Shown: in pieces, positions 45,563 to 53,892 of the stretch
How positions within the stretch are numbered: position 1 is the first letter of the stretch
Layout: every line of letters begins with the position of its first letter
From: Thermomicrobiales bacterium
GTDB lineage: Bacteria; Chloroflexota; Chloroflexia; Thermomicrobiales; UBA6265
Length of the DNA stretch: 58,806 bases
Reading direction: 5' to 3'
Assembly (NCBI GenBank): GCA_020432165.1
Contig: JAGQGU010000019.1
Coordinates: forward strand, 1-58,806
Program-made: the position numbers and the translations under genes
Notes under the pieces: generated by a model
What the model saw: the letters and a program-made list of their open reading frames with translations, nothing else
Database searches by the model: none
What the model was told of the DNA's origin: nothing

Positions 45563-45778
45563 TTAGGCCTGAACCTTCTCGGCTGGGGTGAAGCCTGCGC
45601 ATCCGGAGACAACGCTGACCTTGAGGTTGAGAGCCTCATTCTCGGGCAGACCGCATGGCTCAACCAGCATTTCCGGAGCCTCGCCCTTCAGGCGAATCTG
45701 AATGAGCTGGGGCTGATCGGCAACATGCTCGCCGAAGTGGGCGCAAAGACCGCACTGACCTTCGTGGATCTGAATCAT
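45563..45778 (-). CDS. Small conserved cysteine protein (71 residues)
   Basis: A 71-residue protein beginning IQIHEGQCGLCAHFGEH and ending VSGCAGFTPAEKVQA, with four Cys residues in the pattern CxxC - C - C. Its regular composition and strong AAGGAGGT site six bases before ATG 45778, a clean promoter and a terminator mark it as a real gene. I recall similar short 'CGLCAHFGEH' proteins in diverse bacteria, but cannot verify this here. The Cys and His residues could bind a metal or act in redox sensing. Function unknown. Confidence 0.8.
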   Translation of the reverse strand: MIQIHEGQCGLCAHFGEHVADQPQLIQIRLKGEAPEMLVEPCGLPENEALNLKVSVVSGCAGFTPAEKVQA

Positions 45779-45816
45779 GATGTACCTCCTTGTAACGTCT
45801 ATGTAGTTTCAGAAAC

Positions 45817-45857
45817 AGGTGATCATCTCTGTGATCACATCCACAGTGTAGGTGATC
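45817..45857. promoter_or_regulatory. Operator candidates GTGATCA in the small-protein promoter
   Basis: A perfect inverted repeat GTGATCA-TCTCTG-TGATCAC (45819-45838) lies at the predicted transcription start, with TGTGATCACA palindromic inside it (45830-45839). The octamer AGGTGATC occurs at 45817-45824 and again at 45850-45857 in the promoter spacer. Several half-sites in such a short stretch suggest a dimeric repressor. The regulator is unknown. Confidence 0.55.
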
Positions 45858-45873
45858 GAAATTTGTTTGTCAA
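45845..45873 (-). promoter_or_regulatory. Sigma-70 promoter of the small cysteine protein
   Basis: On the minus strand a consensus TTGACA (45868-45873) and TACACT (45845-45850) are exactly 17 bases apart, placing the transcription start near 45838, about 60 bases before ATG 45778. Confidence 0.75.
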
Positions 45874-46316
45874 TAGTATGTTAGGTTGATGTCATTGTAT
45901 CAGCAATTCCAATTCCTACTTATCCACTATCTGTTCCTTAAATCTATTTCTGATGATTTCTATCAGAATATAGATAGGTGTTATTTCCGTGTGGTTTGGT
46001 CGGGATTCTGCAGAAGTCTAGCCATGGCGAGTAAGGGCAGGCACGGGTCTCGGCATGCCGAGGTACCTGTACTGAGGAAATAGATGATGATTGGGAAGCG
46101 ACAGCGTAAACCTGGGCCTCGCAAGATGTAGTCCCGTCCCTCGCTCGCGACATCCCGTCGAGGCGCCCCTGCGATCTCGAGCGGAGCCCCAGGGGGGCGG
46201 GTTCAAGTAGCCGCCCTACGAGAAATCCTGGAACAGGTGGCGGAGTTGACCGCATTCGCCGGGTATAAAACCCGGCGCTACCAAACCCGGGCAACTCGCT
46301 GCTGCGAGTCCCGTGT
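45874..46316. other. AT-rich spacer followed by palindromic repeats
   Basis: Bases 45880-46010 are unusually AT-rich for this genome and hold no convincing gene. From 46049 the DNA becomes GC-rich with a 14-bp palindrome CTCGGCATGCCGAG (46049-46062), the five-base-loop hairpin CGCCGGGT-ataaa-ACCCGGCG (46257-46277) and ACTCGC/GCGAGT (about 46291-46306). These belong to the same style of intergenic repeats seen at 18038 and 38875. Confidence 0.55.
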
Positions 46317-47804
46317 CTACGATGATTTGGTCTGGAGGGAGCTCTGACGGTCCTGCCAGATCGCGCGCCAGGCAGTTACTACCGCTTGCCGGTCCTCATT
46401 GGTCTCGCCATATCGCACATGCTCATAACGACGATTAATCTCGAGTAATGGCTCCCGGAGCTGCGGCCATTCGGTGGCGAGGCGATTGGTGAAATCATGA
46501 GCGGTCTCCGATGGAACCCGGGCAATATCGAGTCGGGACGCCAGTACCTGGAGGTACAGCATACCTTCGCGAACCGATTCGGGGTCGCTGGCGAGATCGA
46601 TCTTGCGCGGCTTCTCTGCCCCGGCATTACGGCGGAAGAGATTCCGCAACTGATTGCGCAGCAACGAACCGCTAAACACGCTTTCGCGCTCCTCATCGGC
46701 GGCAGTACCATCATCCTGTCCGCGTGATCGGGCAAAGCGGAAGAGCAACGCCAAACCCACGATGACACCGCCGACAACGACAACAACGCGCAAGATTTCC
46801 GCAAACGGAAAGTCACCGGCCTGGGCCATGGGAGGTCCCATCGCGGGCGTGGCATCCGGTTGCGACGCCTCTGGCATCTCAATCGGGGAAAGCTTGATAT
46901 GGAAGAAGAGACCGAAGAACCAGGCAATCGCGCGCCAGATAAGGACCACGGCGTAGATAAAGCCATACATGATCCAGATCAGGAGTGTAGAAATGATATT
47001 CCAGGTCTCTCTCATGACATCGAGAGCAAACTTAATGAAGCCAGGACCAAATACGAGGATCGCTATAAAGACGATAGCCAGCAGAATCACCGAGCTCCCG
47101 CCAAATGTGCGCAACCATCGGGACCAGCCTGGAACGGTGGTACCGCGTCTGCGGGCAGCGGCGCGGGTCTCCCCCATTTCGCAAACACCCACTGCACCTA
47201 TGCCAGCAACCAGAGCCACCGGCAACGCCTGGAACGCGGCGTGAATGCCAGCATCGCCCATTTCTCCGCCGATCAACGCGGCGAGAACCGCACCGGCGAG
47301 GATAGCGACGAGTGCCCGCATCATGGTCTCGCGGAGAAGATCACCGCTACGTTCACGCGCATCGAGAGCGATACGAAGCGTGGTGACCCAGTAAACAATG
47401 GTGATGAGGAATGTCCAGACGAACTCACCATTGCTCCCAAAAATGGAGAATGGCGCCCGTAGCACATCCATGATCGGCCAGTCCGGCTCGATTGCCATCC
47501 ACGCGATCCAGCCACCGATGCCGATGATCAGATACACGACATTGAGAAGGGTGAAATTCGCGATCCATCGGGGCAGCAACCGAACACACCAGAACGCCGC
47601 AGCACCCAGAATGACGAGCCACCATACGCTCGGCGAATCATAGCCTCCGCTGAGCCCGAAGTCAGGACTGAGAAACATGGCGACAAAGGGCGCCAATGGC
47701 GCAATCCTTAAAGCGCCAATAAAGATGGGCAAGAGCGAGAATGTCGGATCGAACCAGGGAATCCGTTGTCTAGAGACGGATGAGTTGGATGTGTTCGATT
47801 GCAT
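46317..47804 (-). CDS. Membrane protein with C-terminal DUF4129
   Basis: A 495-residue protein with about eight predicted spans in residues 15-380 and a soluble C-terminus (about 400-495) that matches DUF4129: PSETAHDFTNRLATEWPQLREPLLEINRRYEHVRYGE. The start at 47804 is fixed by GAGGAGG six bases upstream and overlaps the DUF58 gene by 35 bases. It is the last gene in a moxR-DUF58-DUF4129 set. Many relatives carry a transglutaminase domain before DUF4129; none is seen here. Role: probably envelope protein or complex maturation. Confidence 0.82.
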   Translation of the reverse strand: MQSNTSNSSVSRQRIPWFDPTFSLLPIFIGALRIAPLAPFVAMFLSPDFGLSGGYDSPSVWWLVILGAAAFWCVRLLPRWIANFTLLNVVYLIIGIGGWIAWMAIEPDWPIMDVLRAPFSIFGSNGEFVWTFLITIVYWVTTLRIALDARERSGDLLRETMMRALVAILAGAVLAALIGGEMGDAGIHAAFQALPVALVAGIGAVGVCEMGETRAAARRRGTTVPGWSRWLRTFGGSSVILLAIVFIAILVFGPGFIKFALDVMRETWNIISTLLIWIMYGFIYAVVLIWRAIAWFFGLFFHIKLSPIEMPEASQPDATPAMGPPMAQAGDFPFAEILRVVVVVGGVIVGLALLFRFARSRGQDDGTAADEERESVFSGSLLRNQLRNLFRRNAGAEKPRKIDLASDPESVREGMLYLQVLASRLDIARVPSETAHDFTNRLATEWPQLREPLLEINRRYEHVRYGETNEDRQAVVTAWRAIWQDRQSSLQTKSS

Positions 47805-49077
47805 CCCACGCCTCCTCTCCGTCCAGGTGGTAAACAGCAAATCGACGCGCAACTTCCGGGAAGAGGGTCGGTTTCTCGCCGATAGCCACAATCACAAATC
47901 GATTCGCACCACCGGCCCGCGCCATCCGCAAGAGTGATCGCTGGAAATTGGCGGTGACCTGACTGGTGATGATAACGGCTGTAGCACCCCAGGGCAGGCG
48001 GTGCAGCTCCTGACCGATCATCTTTTCAATGCGGTCGCCAAAGGCTGGCTGCAGCATCGCCAGATTTTCCAGAATCTTCTGGAGCTGACCGCCGCGCCGA
48101 CCTGGAGAAATCCGCACGGTGCGCGTTCGATGTCCGGCCGGAGCGTTCGCATACAGACCGACCTGGTGACGACCATCGATCATCTGTCGACTCATCGATG
48201 CTGCGACCACGATCGAAAGTTCCAGCAGGTTGGAGTTCTGCCCCTCCCAGAGGTGCGAAAACGTAATGGTATCCAGGAAGATGGCCGCTACCGGCGAGGC
48301 GCTCGATTCAAAGACACGCGTCTGCAAATCTCCCGTGCGCGCCGTGGCCCGCCAGTGAATCCGTCGCGGACTATCGCCGGGCACATAGGGTCGAACTCCG
48401 GTGATACGCATGGGGTCATCAACCAGTGGCGTAGCCGGTTTCATATCGCCGAGCGGTTGCCGCGGAGAAACCACGAAGTTGCTCATGGGCACCATGCGTG
48501 GATAGACAAGCACACCATTACGGTCATCCAACCGGAGGTGTCGCACGGTCGCACCAAAAGGATCCCGCACCGTGAGTTTGGTGGGGCCAAAGGTCTGCCA
48601 GCCACGATGGTCGCATTCCAGGTGGTAGTGATGCACCACCCGCTCATACATCCCGAGACTGAAGACGGACTCGAACATGAGATTGCGCGTCTCCATCGAT
48701 GAGTAAAGATCGTGACCGAGGATCTTGCCCTGCGGACTCACCTGCTCGAAGACATCAATGCGAGTTAGTGGTAGCGGCTTCAGATTCTGCGCTGTCAATG
48801 TGAAGGGCACGGAACCGCCATAGAATGCGCGCGTATTCGCGAAGGTCCGCGCATAGGTGAGATTGCGTAACGAGTTATCCCACCACAGCCGCAGAAGCAC
48901 ACCCACAAAGAGCACCAGAAATCCGATGATAATCACCAGCGGCTCGCGTAAGATCGATCCTACTGCAATGATGAGCACACCATAACCGGCCCATTTGCGG
49001 ACGTTGATGTCCGCTTCGGGGTTCTCCCACCAATCGCGCAAGCGCGTGTACCAGTTCCGATTCTGCGTACGAGCCAT
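47770..49077 (-). CDS. DUF58 domain protein
   Basis: A 435-residue protein with two N-terminal spans (about 30-65) and a soluble part with a vWA-like DUF58 region. The family signature GVRPYVPGDSPRRIHWRATARTGDL is clear near residues 220-245, followed by SAIFLDT-like first vWA strand. DUF58 proteins work with MoxR ATPases in assembling or maturing surface or metal-binding complexes. It starts three bases after the MoxR gene ends and overlaps the next gene by 35 bases. Confidence 0.9.
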   Translation of the reverse strand: MARTQNRNWYTRLRDWWENPEADINVRKWAGYGVLIIAVGSILREPLVIIIGFLVLFVGVLLRLWWDNSLRNLTYARTFANTRAFYGGSVPFTLTAQNLKPLPLTRIDVFEQVSPQGKILGHDLYSSMETRNLMFESVFSLGMYERVVHHYHLECDHRGWQTFGPTKLTVRDPFGATVRHLRLDDRNGVLVYPRMVPMSNFVVSPRQPLGDMKPATPLVDDPMRITGVRPYVPGDSPRRIHWRATARTGDLQTRVFESSASPVAAIFLDTITFSHLWEGQNSNLLELSIVVAASMSRQMIDGRHQVGLYANAPAGHRTRTVRISPGRRGGQLQKILENLAMLQPAFGDRIEKMIGQELHRLPWGATAVIITSQVTANFQRSLLRMARAGGANRFVIVAIGEKPTLFPEVARRFAVYHLDGEEAWDAIEHIQLIRL

Positions 49078-49080
49078 TCG

Positions 49081-50046
49081 CTAGACCACGTTGCCGGATT
49101 CGACTGGAACTTCGATGCCTTCTATAACTGTGCCAATGATTTGCTGCTGGGTAGTACCGAGGAGCTCAGCTTCTGCGGTTGCCATAATGCGATGCGCCAA
49201 TACATCGGCGGCCATCTCACGCACATCATCGGGAATAACATAGTCACGGCCATTCGTGGCCGCAAACGCCTGACTGGCGCGCGCCAGCGCCAGTGCCGCC
49301 CGCGGGCTGGCACCGACATCAATTAGTTCGCTCTCACGGGTCGCACGAATGATCTCGAGCAGATAGCCTTCAACCACGTCGCTCACGCGAATATGGCGCA
49401 CCGCTTCGATGATCGAGAGAATCTCTTCAGTCGAGGCAACCGTGCTCACCGTTTCCAGCGGTCGATTCTCACGGAAACGCCGCAGCATTTCGCGCTCGTC
49501 TTCGATCTCCGGATAACCGATGGAGAGACGCATCAGGAAGCGGTCCAGCTGCGCTTCTGGCAGCGGGAATGTCCCCTCAAGTTCCACAGGGTTCTGTGTG
49601 GCTATGACAAAGAATGGCTTGGGCAAGATGACGGAATGACGCTCGACCGAGACCTGACGCTCTTCCATTGCTTCCAGCAGCGAGCTCTGGGTGCGCGGTC
49701 CGGCGCGGTTGATCTCGTCCGCTAACAGGATATTGGTGACAACCGGACCCTCACGATAGCTAAACTCCGCCGTGCGAGGATCAAAAACCATCGCGCCCGT
49801 GATGTCGGTCGGGAGCAAATCTGGCGTGAACTGCACGCGACTAAAGCTACCGCCAACCGCCGCCGCGAGCGAACGGGCCAACATGGTCTTGCCGAGTCCT
49901 GGCACATCCTCAAGCAGGACATGACCCTCACAGAGAATCGCAATCACGGCACGAGTAACAACGTGCCGCTTGCCGATAATTACCTTCTCGACTTCGGTAA
50001 CAATGCGATCAACGGTGCTGGAGATGTGGTGGGCGTCGGCGTGCAT
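49081..50046 (-). CDS. MoxR-type AAA ATPase
   Basis: A 321-residue MoxR-family AAA+ ATPase, first gene of the moxR-DUF58-DUF4129 unit. Walker A EDVPGLGKTMLA (46-57), Walker B LLADEINRA (Asp110, Glu111), sensor-type ATQNPVELEGTFPLPEAQLDRFLM and the C-terminal lid are complete. MoxR proteins act as chaperones for complex assembly. AGGAGAG precedes ATG 50046 closely. The three genes are tightly spaced and probably one operon. Confidence 0.94.
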   Translation of the reverse strand: MHADAHHISSTVDRIVTEVEKVIIGKRHVVTRAVIAILCEGHVLLEDVPGLGKTMLARSLAAAVGGSFSRVQFTPDLLPTDITGAMVFDPRTAEFSYREGPVVTNILLADEINRAGPRTQSSLLEAMEERQVSVERHSVILPKPFFVIATQNPVELEGTFPLPEAQLDRFLMRLSIGYPEIEDEREMLRRFRENRPLETVSTVASTEEILSIIEAVRHIRVSDVVEGYLLEIIRATRESELIDVGASPRAALALARASQAFAATNGRDYVIPDDVREMAADVLAHRIMATAEAELLGTTQQQIIGTVIEGIEVPVESGNVV

Positions 50047-50158
50047 GCGCTCTCCTGAGTGTTTGGTTGGAAATCCGCAGCCAGAGCGGATGGACGAATC
50101 TGTATAATCTTACCAGCGTATTTGTCTCCGTAACCGGCAGCGTCCGCCGGATATCTTC

Positions 50159-51523
50159 ATGCAGGAGCGCGCTCGTTTCCGGAAAGGATTCCCCACCCCG
50201 GTGGTTGGCTTAAACATTACGGTGATTCTGCTGCTGGTCGTGCTCAATGGCGTGTTGGCCATGACCGAGCTGGCTATTGTTTCTGCGCGCACGGGCCGAC
50301 TGCAACAAATGGCAGCCAACGGCAACAAGGGTGCCGCCACGGCGATCGAACTGGCCGCCGATCCTGGCAAGTTTCTCTCCTCGGTGCAGATCGGCATCAC
50401 GCTTATCGGTATCGCCAATGGTGCCTTCGGTGGGGCAACGCTCACCGAGCCGATGGCGAATCTGCTGAGCAAGATCCCGGGCATAGAGAGCTCCTCCAAG
50501 AGCATCGCTGGTCTGGTGGTGGTGGTCCTCATCACCTATCTCAGCCTCATCATCGGCGAGCTTGTGCCCAAGCGGATTGCGCTGCAGCGCGCGGAGAGTA
50601 TCGCCGCCACCATGGCTGGGCCAATGAAGGCGGTCTCCACCGCGTTCAAGCCCATCGTCTGGTTCCTGGCGGTCTCCAACGATGCGGTATTGGCGCTCCT
50701 GCGGATTAAGGAGAGCGATGAACCGAATATCACCGAGGATGAAATTCGGGTGATGCTGATGCAGGCAACCGATGCGGGCGTCTTCGAGCGGGCCGAGCAG
50801 GAGATGGTTGCCGGCGTCTTCGGACTTGGTGATCGTACCGCTGGCGAGCTGATGACCCCTCGCCACGCCATCAGTTGGCTGGATATCGCGGAATCGGATG
50901 CATCCAATATCCGCACGATCTCGAAAGGGAACTATGCCCTCTATCCGGTCATCGACGATGAACCAGATAACGTCGTTGGCGTGGTTAGTACGCGGGATAT
51001 CCTGCAGCAATCGCTTTCCGGCGAACCGCTCAGCATTCGCAAGGCTGTGAAACCGGCCCTCTTTGTACCCGAGATTCTGCCCGTGCTCCAGGTTCTGCGC
51101 GCGATGCGTGATACCAAGACCAATATGGCCATCGTCATCGACGAATACGGCGGTTTTGAGGGCATTATCACTAACAACGATGTTATCAGCGGTATGGTCG
51201 ATGAACTCGGATCCGACGATATTGATCGTCAGGAAGAGATTGAGGGTGTAAGTCAGCTTCCCGATGGAACCTGGCAGGTCCGCGGTCAACTTGGTGCTCA
51301 CCAGTTCCGCGAGCTCTTTGGCATCAAGGAGCTGGATGGAGAGGAAGCCGGACGGTTTGAGACGATCGCGGGCTACATTCTGGATAAGCTCGGTCACATT
51401 CCCAATCTGGGAGAAGCTGTTGAGGCCGATGGCTATCGCATCGAAGTAGTCGCCATGGATGGCTATCGCATCGAGACCGTGAAGGTCACTCCGCCGGTAA
51501 ACAACAGAACGGGCGAGGAATAG
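50159..51523 (+). CDS. CNNM/CorC-type transporter-like protein with CBS domains
   Basis: A 454-residue protein of the hemolysin-C/CNNM group: an N-terminal DUF21 membrane domain of about four spans (residues 18-190; NGVLAMTELAIVSAR, IGELVPKRIAL), a CBS pair (about 215-345; RTAGELMTPRHAI, MAIVIDEYGGFEGIIT) and a CorC-HlyC C-terminal domain (about 360-440). Such proteins are linked to magnesium or cobalt export. The ATG at 50159 has no strong ribosome site; an internal start before the first span is possible. Terminator follows directly. Confidence 0.9.
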   Translation: MQERARFRKGFPTPVVGLNITVILLLVVLNGVLAMTELAIVSARTGRLQQMAANGNKGAATAIELAADPGKFLSSVQIGITLIGIANGAFGGATLTEPMANLLSKIPGIESSSKSIAGLVVVVLITYLSLIIGELVPKRIALQRAESIAATMAGPMKAVSTAFKPIVWFLAVSNDAVLALLRIKESDEPNITEDEIRVMLMQATDAGVFERAEQEMVAGVFGLGDRTAGELMTPRHAISWLDIAESDASNIRTISKGNYALYPVIDDEPDNVVGVVSTRDILQQSLSGEPLSIRKAVKPALFVPEILPVLQVLRAMRDTKTNMAIVIDEYGGFEGIITNNDVISGMVDELGSDDIDRQEEIEGVSQLPDGTWQVRGQLGAHQFRELFGIKELDGEEAGRFETIAGYILDKLGHIPNLGEAVEADGYRIEVVAMDGYRIETVKVTPPVNNRTGEE

Positions 51524-51539
51524 TACCCCGCCCGTTCTG
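51505..51539 (+). terminator. Hairpin overlapping the stop of the CNNM gene
   Basis: An 11-bp perfect stem CAGAACGGGCG/CGCCCGTTCTG begins inside the last codons and spans the TAG stop. Extra GG/CC pairing reaches the loop. T-run is weak (TGTGATT). Confidence 0.6.
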
Positions 51540-51883
51540 TGATTCCACTGCGACGAAACGGCCCCCGCAGGCTCATCGTGCAATGAAAGTCAGGATGAAC
51601 ACCAAGGCTCATCGTGACGGAATCGGTACTGGCTGGTTCCGATGTCATCATCGGAGAACCGATCCCCGTCCACACGACCTCCTTTCGTTACGCCGCTGGA
51701 AGGAGTCTTCCGTGGCCCATGTATGCATAGTGCCAACTGGTGCATATGGTGGGCATATGGAGAATCTTTATTTTGGCAAATGATGAAAGACAAAGAACTT
51801 CCCGGAGCTAATGCAGTTCCGGGAAGTTCTTGTGGTCCCCTGATCATGGTGCCAGAGCAGACATATGGTGGAGATATGGTCCG
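51540..51883. other. Gap with duplicated CATATGGTGG motif
   Basis: This 344-base gap between convergent genes has no convincing gene. The 18-base sequence CATATGGTGGGCATATGG (51743-51760) recurs with two changes at 51862-51879, and CTCATCGTG recurs near 51570 and 51610. A hairpin at 51793-51831 is listed separately. Confidence 0.45.
51793..51831 (-). terminator. Terminator of the dioxygenase/YceI unit
   Basis: A perfect 14-bp stem AAGAACTTCCCGGA/TCCGGGAAGTTCTT with an 11-base loop. On the minus strand it is followed by TGTCTTTCATC and lies 53 bases beyond the small-peptide gene, so it should end that transcript. Confidence 0.65.
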
Positions 51884-52069
51884 TTAGTTACCAGGCGTGG
51901 CCGATGGTGTGGGTAGATCAGCAAACGGTGTCACCACTATCCGCGTCGGTTCCGGTTGCCAGGGAAGCACCCCCATCTGCCATGCGTCATAGAATGTCCA
52001 GCCACCGATCACAATTCCGGCCACCAGGACCAATGCTGCCACTGACAAGAGGAGTCGTTTCACTCTCAT
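51884..52069 (-). CDS. Small signal-anchored peptide (61 residues)
   Basis: A 61-residue protein with a single hydrophobic segment (residues 5-27, RLLLSVAALVLVAGIVIGGW) and a short exterior tail with Pro/Thr (TPFADLPTPSATPGN). AAGGGG is six bases before ATG 52069, and it lies 19 bases after the YceI stop, so it is probably translated from the same message. No family recognised; a small membrane-tethered peptide linked to the YceI protein is likely. Confidence 0.65.
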   Translation of the reverse strand: MRVKRLLLSVAALVLVAGIVIGGWTFYDAWQMGVLPWQPEPTRIVVTPFADLPTPSATPGN

Positions 52070-52088
52070 AGCATCCCCCTTCGCTCCA

Positions 52089-52772
52089 CTAGCTGGCAGC
52101 GACGATATCGATGGTCAGATTGATCTCATCGGCAATGCTGATCACCGGACCCATCGTTGGCTTTTCGACATCAAAATCATCGAAGGTGATCTGCGTGGTG
52201 GCTGTACCCGTAACCGTGCCATCCTGCAGGGTAACTGTCGCCTCGAAGCTGACCTGCTTCTCCACACCGTGGATACTGAGGTTACCGATCAGCACCAGTT
52301 CAGTCTCCTGACCCTCAACCAAAGCATCGCCCTGAACCTCGGTGATAATGAACGTCGCCACCGGGTAATTATTGATATCAAGGGCATTCAGCATATTGTC
52401 ATCGCGACGGGCTTCGTTGCTCTGCAGCGTGCGGAGATCGACATCGATGCGGCTGCAAGCCAGGGCGGTGCCATCACCATCGATCAAGATCGTGCCAGCA
52501 ATGGCGGTCGTGCTCGCCACCGCAGTGGTGTCGCCGGTATTCAATGATTCGTCGATCGTAAATCCAACGTTCGATTCATCGGCATTGACCACATATCCGG
52601 TGGCGCCATCCGGCACTTCTGCTGTGCCAAGATCGGTGACGCACTCGGTAGTGGTGGCATCCCCGAGAACGCCTGGCGTAGCCTCTGCGGCGTCCTGAGC
52701 GGAGGCGATAGCGACGCTGCTGGCCAGCATCAGACCGAGGGAGAGGCTTGTGAATGTCTTCTTGAGGTTCAT
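52089..52772 (-). CDS. Secreted YceI family protein
   Basis: A 227-residue exported YceI-like protein. The signal peptide (KKTFTSLSLGLMLASSVAIASAQ) ends near residue 25. The mature part has the family pattern: ESNVGFTIDE, IAGTILIDGDG, IDVDLRTLQSNEARRDDNML, YPVATFIITEV and GNLSIHGVEKQVSFEA. YceI proteins are lipocalin-like barrels that bind isoprenoids such as quinone-like lipids. The start at 52772 has AAGGAAAGG upstream; the longer frame is not plausible. It follows the intradiol dioxygenase in the same direction with a gap of 58 bases. Confidence 0.88.
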   Translation of the reverse strand: MNLKKTFTSLSLGLMLASSVAIASAQDAAEATPGVLGDATTTECVTDLGTAEVPDGATGYVVNADESNVGFTIDESLNTGDTTAVASTTAIAGTILIDGDGTALACSRIDVDLRTLQSNEARRDDNMLNALDINNYPVATFIITEVQGDALVEGQETELVLIGNLSIHGVEKQVSFEATVTLQDGTVTGTATTQITFDDFDVEKPTMGPVISIADEINLTIDIVAAS

Positions 52773-52808
52773 TGGTGTGTGTCCTTTCCTTGCATTTACG
52801 TCATTGAG

Positions 52809-52820
52809 GCATACGTATGC
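52809..52820. promoter_or_regulatory. Palindrome GCATACGTATGC upstream of the YceI gene
   Basis: A perfect 12-base palindrome lies 37 bases before the YceI start. A related ACGTATG appears in the gap before the dioxygenase gene (about 53874-53880), which could indicate a shared regulator, possibly the adjacent response regulator. Low confidence. Confidence 0.35.
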
Positions 52821-52830
52821 AAAAACGAAT

Positions 52831-53793
52831 TTAGTTTCCTGGAGGCGATGGTCGATCACCGCTGTTGCCCGGACCACCGTTGTTACCGCCGCCCGAGTTG
52901 TCCATACCGCCTTCGGTACTTTCAGCTGACGGATCAATGCCAACGGTGACGGTTGCCTTGAATCCCTGGGTGTAGTCTCCTTCCACATTGGGCGTCATGG
53001 TGAGCAGGAAGCCCGGCTCGGTGAGTGCGCCATTGAGTACGTTGTCCTCGTCGTTGCGAGTTCGATAGACATCCAACCGGGTGTTGTATGGATCGAGCTG
53101 GGCAACGGCGTCATTGAGTTCGTCATCGATAAAGAACTGACCGGTGTGTGCAGTGGTGCCTCCTATATAGGTGCCATCGTCAGCGGTTCCGCCAACATGC
53201 ACCTTCATGTGAATATGTATGGCGCGGCTGACGTACCAGCCGGGATAGATCGTGGTGATAGTGGCAACGCCATCGGTACCGGTGAGTTGCACACCACGTA
53301 ACCAGGTTTGACCACCAGTGTCATCGTTGCCATTCTGGCCGGTGATGCCGCTGTAGTCTCCCAGTGCATCGCAATGCCAGATATCCACCGCGGCATCGGC
53401 CATCGGCTCGCAGGTCGTGACATCAATGACGGTAACGCTGAGTTCCAGGGGAATCCCTTCCTTACCCTCGGTGATGTCATCCCGGAGCAGCAGGTCATCG
53501 ATGTAGTACGGGCCTTCGGTGCGCTCGGGAGTCAGCGTTGTGCAAACTGCAGCCGTGCTGGAGTCAGTAGTCGTCGTCTCCTGGGCGTACACTCTGCCAC
53601 CCAACGCAGTGAGAGCAATAACACCGGCGCTCCCGGCCAGGAATGTGCGTCGATTTGTCGACAGGGCGTTGGCAACAAGTTCCGGGTTGTAATCATGCGC
53701 GCGCACTGAGCAGCCCTGCGCAGGACAGATTTTGCACGATGTGCAGGTGATCGGCAGATCACTCAGCTTCCGCATTGTTGGGTCCTGAACCAT
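52831..53793 (-). CDS. Tat-exported intradiol ring-cleavage dioxygenase
   Basis: A protein of about 320 residues. The catalytic part matches the protocatechuate/catechol intradiol dioxygenase fold: EGPYYIDDLLLRDDITEG, VDIWHCDALGDYSG and YPGWYVSRAIHIHMKV, holding the Tyr and His iron ligands. It carries a Tat signal (NRRTFLAGSAGVIALTALGG) but only after about 45 residues that contain the cluster CTSCKICPAQGC, unusual ahead of a Tat motif. A Gly/Ser/Asn-rich tail ends it. Exported intradiol enzymes of this kind exist, with unknown substrates. Start is uncertain (53793, 53775 or 53847). Followed by YceI and a small peptide. Confidence 0.85.
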   Translation of the reverse strand: MVQDPTMRKLSDLPITCTSCKICPAQGCSVRAHDYNPELVANALSTNRRTFLAGSAGVIALTALGGRVYAQETTTTDSSTAAVCTTLTPERTEGPYYIDDLLLRDDITEGKEGIPLELSVTVIDVTTCEPMADAAVDIWHCDALGDYSGITGQNGNDDTGGQTWLRGVQLTGTDGVATITTIYPGWYVSRAIHIHMKVHVGGTADDGTYIGGTTAHTGQFFIDDELNDAVAQLDPYNTRLDVYRTRNDEDNVLNGALTEPGFLLTMTPNVEGDYTQGFKATVTVGIDPSAESTEGGMDNSGGGNNGGPGNSGDRPSPPGN

Positions 53794-53892
53794 ACTCCTA
53801 ATCCTCTCAGTCTGGTCAACTCCCGAGCCTCTCTCGGGGGTATGCATGTACTTTACGGATGCAGATGTATGGTTAACGTATGTTTGGTTAGC

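Noticed and set aside
45886-46083. 65-residue plus-strand frame in the AT-rich spacer
   Set aside because: No ribosome site and odd composition (Tyr/Phe/Leu then Arg/His); it crosses into palindromic repeats.
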